Origin: Lathyrus oleraceus
Taxonomy: Eukaryota > Streptophyta > Magnoliopsida > Fabales > Fabaceae
Length of the DNA: 64,000 bases
Assembly (NCBI RefSeq): GCF_024323335.1
Contig: NC_066584.1
Coordinates: 420,833,819-420,897,818, forward strand
Direction: 5' to 3'
Under the pieces are notes generated by a model. That model was not told the origin of the DNA, ran no database searches, and saw only the letters and a program-made list of their open reading frames with translations. Positions 58,448 to 64,000 of the stretch are shown in pieces. The number at the start of each line of letters is the position of its first letter. Positions within the stretch are counted from its first letter, which is position 1. The translations under genes and the position numbers were made by a program.

Positions 58448-60101
58448 ATTAGTTACGTTTCATTTGTATTATCTACACCTCTTTAGGTGGCTCATGTAGC
58501 TCACCATGTTGCAGGAACTAGATAACCGGTCCCATTTAGTCCATGTTTTCTTCCATGCCGTATATGATTATGGATTTGTTTTTATGTATATAATGATTTC
58601 TTGGATCAGTGTGTTTTTGTTGTTTGTCTTTATTATCATAGAAAGTTTGGACTAAATGTTTGCTATGGAATTTTGATCTTTAAGGACATACGTTAACTAA
58701 ATGTAAATATTTTACCCTTTGTAGATACTTCATCAGATCATAGTCCTTTGTTGGAATTCTTCTTGTGAGTTTTTTAACACATATTTTATTAGGTAGTTTT
58801 CTTTATCGCTATCTCATGGCTCTAGAAATATCTACCCACCCTATGCACAAAGCAACATTTGAACGAGTTCATGCAAATGTTGTACTTTTTGACCGCGATC
58901 ATGATTTCTTCCCAGTCTAGACAACGGGATCCTTGTTTTCCATCTTTAAAACCATGTCATTTATATATATCTCTATTTTTATACCTATTTGATCCTTAAA
59001 AAATATATGTCCTTGAGACGTTGATAGGTTGCCCTTTCATCTTTTAGGTCTAAAGGCATCATTTTGTAGTTGTAGTTATATATGTTTTTACTGGATCGTA
59101 TTTTAGGAGAGTCTATGATAATTAATATCTTCTAACCCCTACGTTTAACAATTAATCTGTCAATGTTGGATAATGGACATAGATCCTTTGGGAAGACAAT
59201 ATTCAAATAAATAAATTCTAGGTTGGACAAATGATTCCAAACACAAAATATCACAAATTATATAGGTTTGAAAAATGATGTTTAATAAAAAAATTCTTTA
59301 ATAAATGAAAGATTTTAAAATGATTTTGTAAGGCAAACAACAAATAGGTACCTCAATAAATAAGAAATAAAAATCATAATAAATAGTAGAAATATAAAGA
59401 GATAAGGGTTGAAAAAATTGCACCATAATTTATACCGATTTGACCTAACCACTTGGTCTACTCATGTCCCCAATAATTTCTTCATCAGAGGTTTGACTAT
59501 ATCAAATGTGAGTTTTTATTAATGAGTGTTTCGACTTAATGTCATATTTACAGTCGTTTAGTTCATTCGTCCTCATTATTAGTCCACTCTTTAATGGTTT
59601 CACCATTCAAAATCATATGGTCTTTCACTATTTGCGAAGTTTTAAAACAAGTAGTTTAGTACTTGCGAAGTTTTAAAACAAGTATTTTAGTACAATAGAT
59701 AATCAACAATTTGAACACTACAAGACAACTGCTTTAGCCATCACAGATCTAAATTGACTTTCCCTTTTGTTGAAGAAGAATACTCAAACTTCAAACATTT
59801 AATATCTTCAATGATCTTGATCCAACAATCTTGTTAGACACAATAATCATGCTCCAAGCTTTTGTTCTACGACAACCTTTACCGGGATCTACCGATTTGT
59901 TGTTGGAGCAATTGTTCTACTCAAGAATGATTGGATAACTCCCAACTTCATTCTGCGACAACTTTTACTTTATCCAAACGAATTCTTCCATGGAGTACAT
60001 ATTATTCTCTTGTTGAATATCAAACCATATACCATAGAAAAAGGCGATTTTTTTCCTGATACACATAACACACACAATCAACATACATACACATATCCAG
60101 C
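58448..60101. other. Unassigned noncoding DNA
   Basis: No domain-bearing ORF on either strand. Contains a 31-bp tandem duplication at 59632-59693 (TTGCGAAGTTTTAAAACAAG). Part may be old LTR sequence, but I see no diagnostic ends. Confidence 0.5.
59632..59693. repeat. 31-bp tandem duplication
   Basis: TTGCGAAGTTTTAAAACAAG starts at 59632 and 59663; the units differ by two bases or so. Confidence 0.85.
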
Positions 60102-61593
60102 TGTAGCGGTAAATTTTTTGAGATTAACCTATTGATTAACTTAACTCGCAAAGCAAGAGTTGCCACCGCGCTTTTATTGTTTCCAAAGGAAAAGAAAAAA
60201 GTACGAACAAAATCCAAAGAAGTTTTAAAATAAAACTAATAAAAGAGAACAAGGGTCTGGGGGTTAGTTATGCAAAGGGAAGGTAATAGCTTCCTCTATT
60301 TATAGACAATGTGTCTGGATCCAAATACATGTGGAACGATGTTGAATTCATGTAAAATAAATTTGATCCAAGTGTGTGAAAAGTGTGACTTGAAACTCAT
60401 CAAAACTCAACCAAATGATATGTTTTAAGTGTCAATTAACTTCTCGAGGTTTGTTAAAACATCTTTAGGACCAAAACACTTTCTAATTTGGCTTGGAATT
60501 GAGATTAGTCATGATCGGATTTCAGGCAATAATGATTTCTTCAGTTCCAAGTCACCATGTTCAACTCAATGGGGCATCCTACTCAAGAGGATTTTTGATC
60601 CCATTCTTTTTGCAATGTGTTAACATCATAGCCAAGATTACAATGTGCCAAGAAAGGTTGCATTTGGATGTTTGAACACAAAGTTATGGAATTTTGAACT
60701 TGGCATGAAAAAATGGTTATGTAACTTAGAAAAATTTGAGTGCTTCATGGCAGAAAATGACCTATAATGTCCCAATGAATTCCAAGGCCTTCCAAGCATA
60801 TTCTGACCTTGGTCCTTGAAGAAAACTTGTAGAGGGCATCACAAATGACATCGTGAAAAAATAATCAGCTTCATATGTTGAAAATTGAAGAAGTTATGGT
60901 CCTTGAAAGTTGGGAAAAAGTCACTTGAAAATGGGTCAAATTTCACTAAGTCCACAAATGACCTATAATGTCTCCAAACGTTTGAGGATCCCCTAAGCAT
61001 AATTGGCTCTTGTAATGCAAAATGAAGTTGTAGAGGATGTTGAGAAGAGTCATATGAAAAAAAGGGAATTCAAAAATGTTAAGAATTGAAGGAGTTGTGA
61101 TCCTTGGAACTTTGACTTCAAAATGTTGACTTTTAGATCAAACCACTTGGAACAAGCTTGTGTATTTGGACTTTTCTTGCACTTCAAAGCACATGAGTGA
61201 TCATACGAACTCAAGACAAGATTTCCTTGATTGCCTCTTGATTAGATTGCTCAAAGGTTGAAGTAACTTGTTGAATAAGGCATGGAAATAAACACATGAA
61301 CCTTTGACTTTTCTTGAGAAGTAAGCCACCAAACTTTGAGATGCTCTTGATTTGAAAAGCCCTACCTTGCTCAATAAACTAAAGGGAAATAAGACATATT
61401 TTTGGTAATTTGATTAGTGGTTAGATAAGAAATGAATCAAATAAACACAATGGTAAAACAAAGAGGTGCTTGGTGATTCCTGCAAGAACAAACCCAAAGA
61501 TGGATAAGGGGAAGGACCAAGATGTGACCTTGTTCATATGCAAAAAATGAAAATGAGATATGGGATATTAGGGTTAAAAACTAGGGTATTACA
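60102..61593 (-). mobile_element. Ogre-like element D, 3' LTR (1492 bp), minus strand
   Basis: In plus-strand reading it begins TGTAGCGGTAAATT (complement of the CCGCTACA end) and ends GGGTATTACA (complement of TGTAATACCC). CCACCGCGCTTTTATTGTTTCC is the complement of the conserved poly(A)/GGTGGCGAC block, and two TGACCTATAATGT words (60759, 60959) are the complement of the CATTATAGGTCA pair. It is much shorter than LTRs A-C, but both ends are present. Confidence 0.82.
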
Positions 61594-61609
61594 GATGCCC
61601 TTATTTAAG
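61594..61609 (-). promoter_or_regulatory. Polypurine tract of element D
   Basis: Complement of CTTAAATAAGGGCATC, directly before the minus-strand LTR start TGTAATACCC; CATC matches Ogre A's tract end. Confidence 0.75.
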
Positions 61610-62011
61610 TTTCTTCAATTTGGAGATATGAAGGTTGAAATCTTTGTCTCGACAAGATTGGAGAGATTTAAATATTAAAGACCCAATTTTTGGCCCTAAG
61701 ATACCGCAAGATGTTTGTTATATGATATGAATGAAAAAAAGGATCTACGTGGGGAATATAGCACCACCATAGACAAAGAACTGCTAGAGAAAATAGGAGA
61801 CTGCAAATTCAGCAATGGGAAGGTTGATTCCAAAGGGGGACCCATCTTGGGACAGACAAAGTTCCGCAGGGGAAAAAGGAAGAGCTTGAAAATAACTGAT
61901 GCATGGTTAGAAAACGAACTAAAGATCCCATGGGGAAGACTTTTCAAAGCAAGACTTCGCTGGGGAAAAGAAACCAATAAAATGGGGAAACCCCGACTTC
62001 AATAGGAGAGG

Positions 62012-62470
62012 AATATTACCTAACTATCAGTTGAGTGATAGCTTAACAAAGGTAATAAGCTCAAACATAATGATTACCAACTACCAGCCAAGTGATAGCT
62101 TAACAAAGGTAACCAATCAAAGGTAAAAGAAATATTACCTACTATCAGCCGAGTGATATCTTAACAAATGTAATAAGCTAAAACATAATGATTACCAACT
62201 ACCAACCAAGTGATAGTTTAACAAAGGTAATCAACCAAAGGTAAGAGAAATATTACCTACTATCAGCCAAGTGATAGTTTAACAAAGGTAATAAGCTAAA
62301 ACATAATGATTACTAACTACCATCCAAGTGGTAGCTTAACAAAGGTAACCAACCAAAGGTAAGAGAAATATTACTTACTATCATAGCTTGACAAAAGTAA
62401 TAAGCTCAAAGGATGATTACCAACTACCAACCAAATAGTAACTTTACAAAGGTAACCAACCAAAGAGGGA
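62012..62470. repeat. 118-bp tandem array, nearly four units
   Basis: AATATTACC begins units at 62012, 62131, 62249 and 62367 (periods 119, 118, 118). Each unit is itself a dimer of about 59 bp: ATTACCTACTATCAGCC(A/G)AG and ATTACCAACTACCANCCAAG, both followed by TGATAG(C/T)TTAACAAAGGTAA. CTATCA/TGATAG can pair. Confidence 0.9.
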
Positions 62471-63199
62471 CTAAAGTTCAACCCAAGAACTAACTGGAGG
62501 GAAGCGATCAAAGAGGACTAAATCCAATGAGGACATGAACTCAATTGGAGATTAATCTTATCCAGATAATGAACTAGAGGGTAAAAATGAAATGAAATCT
62601 TCCATGAGAATCAAACTCAGTGGGGAATTAGAAAGGATAAATTATTTCTGCTTAAGATCGACACTCTATTGGAGAGAGGACACACACACTTTGCGGTGAG
62701 AAAAGTTCCAAAGAGTGGTGAGAAATTATTGAAAAATGAAAAATGTGCAAATGAACATCACGATGTTATGCACATGTGTATGATTATGTTGACAAAACAA
62801 ACACAAAGGCGCGAGATTGATAACACAGTACAACCAGATACTCGGCTAATCTCCACAAGATGGAAATGCTGGCAGAGATTCGTTAGGGATCACACCACTC
62901 TTGTAATCTGATGCTGGGGAAACTGTTATAAAAGAAAATCTGGCTTGGGGAAGTCACTGAATTCCGCTCTTCAGGATCTTACCATCCTTGGGATTTCCAT
63001 TAACATTCCTCTTTTGTATTCACAAGTCGAGGAAAATACATATCTTTTTTTTGTAAATTTTCAAGAATATGATTATTTAAATATATTTTTGTTTCAAAAA
63101 TGATCATAAAAGATAAAATAAATTTCATAAACTGAAACAAAATAATAAGTTTGATTCATTGTTCAAGAAGATATTTTGCTTGGTTTACCATTTGACTTT

Positions 63200-64000
63200 G
63201 AAGGTCTTCCTAGTTAGTGCCCTGATTTTTGCCCAACTTCAATTTTGCATCCAAATGGAGTGTTTCTTTTCAAAAAATCAATCTTTAGGACACACCTAAC
63301 AAGTTTTCTTTTGATCATAAAGTCCAATTTTGAGTGGAAGCCCATTTATTTTGGGAAAACATTACAGGTCATCCTTGGTTCCTAGTGATTTTGAGCCAAA
63401 CTTCAAAACATCATAACTCCTTCAAGTTTTGCACAAATCAGGTGGTTTGTTTTGAAAAATCACTCTTAAAACCATTATAAATTTTTTATCTTCACACATA
63501 AAAGGCCAATTTTGAGTAGAAAAGGGTGAATGAGGTCCATACATTATAGGTCATTTTGCCAACTTCACTACACCATAACTTTTTGATTTTTGACCCAAAT
63601 GAGGTGGTTCTTTTTGCTATGATCTTATTTTTCCATTCTCTACAACTTTAATTCATTATCCAAAGGTAAATAAGCATAGATCAAGGACTTGTAGTGCAAA
63701 CCTCAAAGTTGTTAAAATTGTCCAAAAGTGAAAAAATGAGGTTTTTATCTAAAAGCTTTTTGGGTGTTTTTCCAAATCAAACACCTCATAAACGGTTCAT
63801 ATGACTTGTGTAAATCATTGTTTAAGGTTAATTCAAGCCAAAACTCAAATTGACCACCTTGTACCTTGCATTTAAAGTTATCCATTCATGTCAAATAGCC
63901 AATTTCCAAATTACACACTTTTGAGCTCAAATTTTTGTGTCATTCCATTGCATACCAATTGTGTGGTGTGTGTGCATCAATGTGTGCCATAATTTAGGGC
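63200..64000 (+). mobile_element. Ogre-like LTR fragment E, plus strand
   Basis: Carries the U3-type text of these LTRs: CATTACAGGTCAT (63362) and CATTATAGGTCATTTTG (63543) about 182 bp apart, each followed by CATAACT, plus long stretches in the same style as 23340-24000. The start is ill-defined (63050-63200) and the end lies outside the window. Confidence 0.65.

Larger units (their letters stand above)
61594..63050 (-). mobile_element. Ogre-like element D, 3' UTR, minus strand
   Basis: Just right of the LTR, GATGCCCTTATTTAAG is the complement of the polypurine tract. The region is rich in GGGGAA words, the complement of the CCCCAG-type text in Ogre A's 3' UTR. It holds a 118-bp tandem array and no pol sequence; the element is cut before its coding part. 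ORFs here (96 codons at 61715, 80 at 62669) lack any domain. Confidence 0.72.

Noticed and set aside
61676..61708. LTR-start-like sequence on the plus strand next to element D
   Set aside because: At first read as a truncated plus-strand LTR; it is the conserved block before D's polypurine tract, i.e. one arm of the inverted repeat reported above.
61715..62005. 96-codon ORF in element D 3' UTR
   Set aside because: Reads the complement of CCCCAG-type UTR repeats, no domain, no coding context.
1..64000. tRNA, rRNA or CRISPR features
   Set aside because: No cloverleaf with A/B boxes, rRNA-like blocks or spaced identical repeats with unique spacers were found by eye; the primer-binding site at 47116 only mimics a tRNA end.

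Overview
The window is a stretch of plant nuclear repeat DNA, most likely from a legume of the pea/vetch tribe (Fabeae). The case rests on several Ogre-type Ty3/gypsy elements (LTRs of 4.5-4.9 kb opening TGTAAGACCC and closing CCGCTACA, an extra archaeal-type RNase H before the integrase, long tandem-repeat-rich 3' UTRs), a Tekay/Del chromovirus, several degraded Ty1/copia elements and a CACTA transposon fragment. The species is not proven. I recognise no host gene, tRNA, rRNA or CRISPR array; nearly all coding sequence is of transposon origin.

Layout. 1-10580: right-hand part of Ogre A (end of pol, 3' UTR, polypurine tract, 3' LTR). 10581-15746: 3' UTR and LTR of Ogre B, into which A appears to have inserted. 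15747-16556: minus-strand Tekay integrase piece. About 16557-31454: Ogre C (RT/RNase H/integrase remains, 3' UTR, LTR), its LTR split by a solo LTR (22596-27481) with CATAT target duplications. 31455-33939: the minus-strand Tekay again, RNase H/integrase then LTR. Ogre B and C join the same Tekay base, so this block looks like an old tandem segmental duplication. 33940-35945: minus-strand copia gag-pol remains. 35946-38271: AT-rich DNA. 38272-43218: degraded copia with about 190-bp LTRs, preceded by a second copy of the pol tail. 43219-45126: copia scraps and a long (AT)n run. 45132-53640: complete, young Tekay/Del element with CCAGA target duplications. 53646-58447: old LTR-like DNA, then a CACTA 3' end with a ULP1-like protease, flanked by near-identical 1190-bp direct repeats. 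58448-60101: unassigned. 60102-63050: LTR and 3' UTR of a minus-strand Ogre-like element (D). 63200-64000: another Ogre-like LTR fragment (E).

Inferred order of events: Tekay entered a copia; Ogre B/C entered the Tekay; the block duplicated; Ogre A entered copy 1; a related Ogre entered copy 2 and collapsed to a solo LTR. The 8.5-kb Tekay at 45 kb and the CACTA-flanking duplication are the youngest events.

The observations I rate highest are an imperfect inverted repeat bracketing the polypurine tract in all four Ogre-type elements, a roughly 180-bp modular structure in all six Ogre-type LTRs, and arrays of short palindromes in the Tekay LTR.
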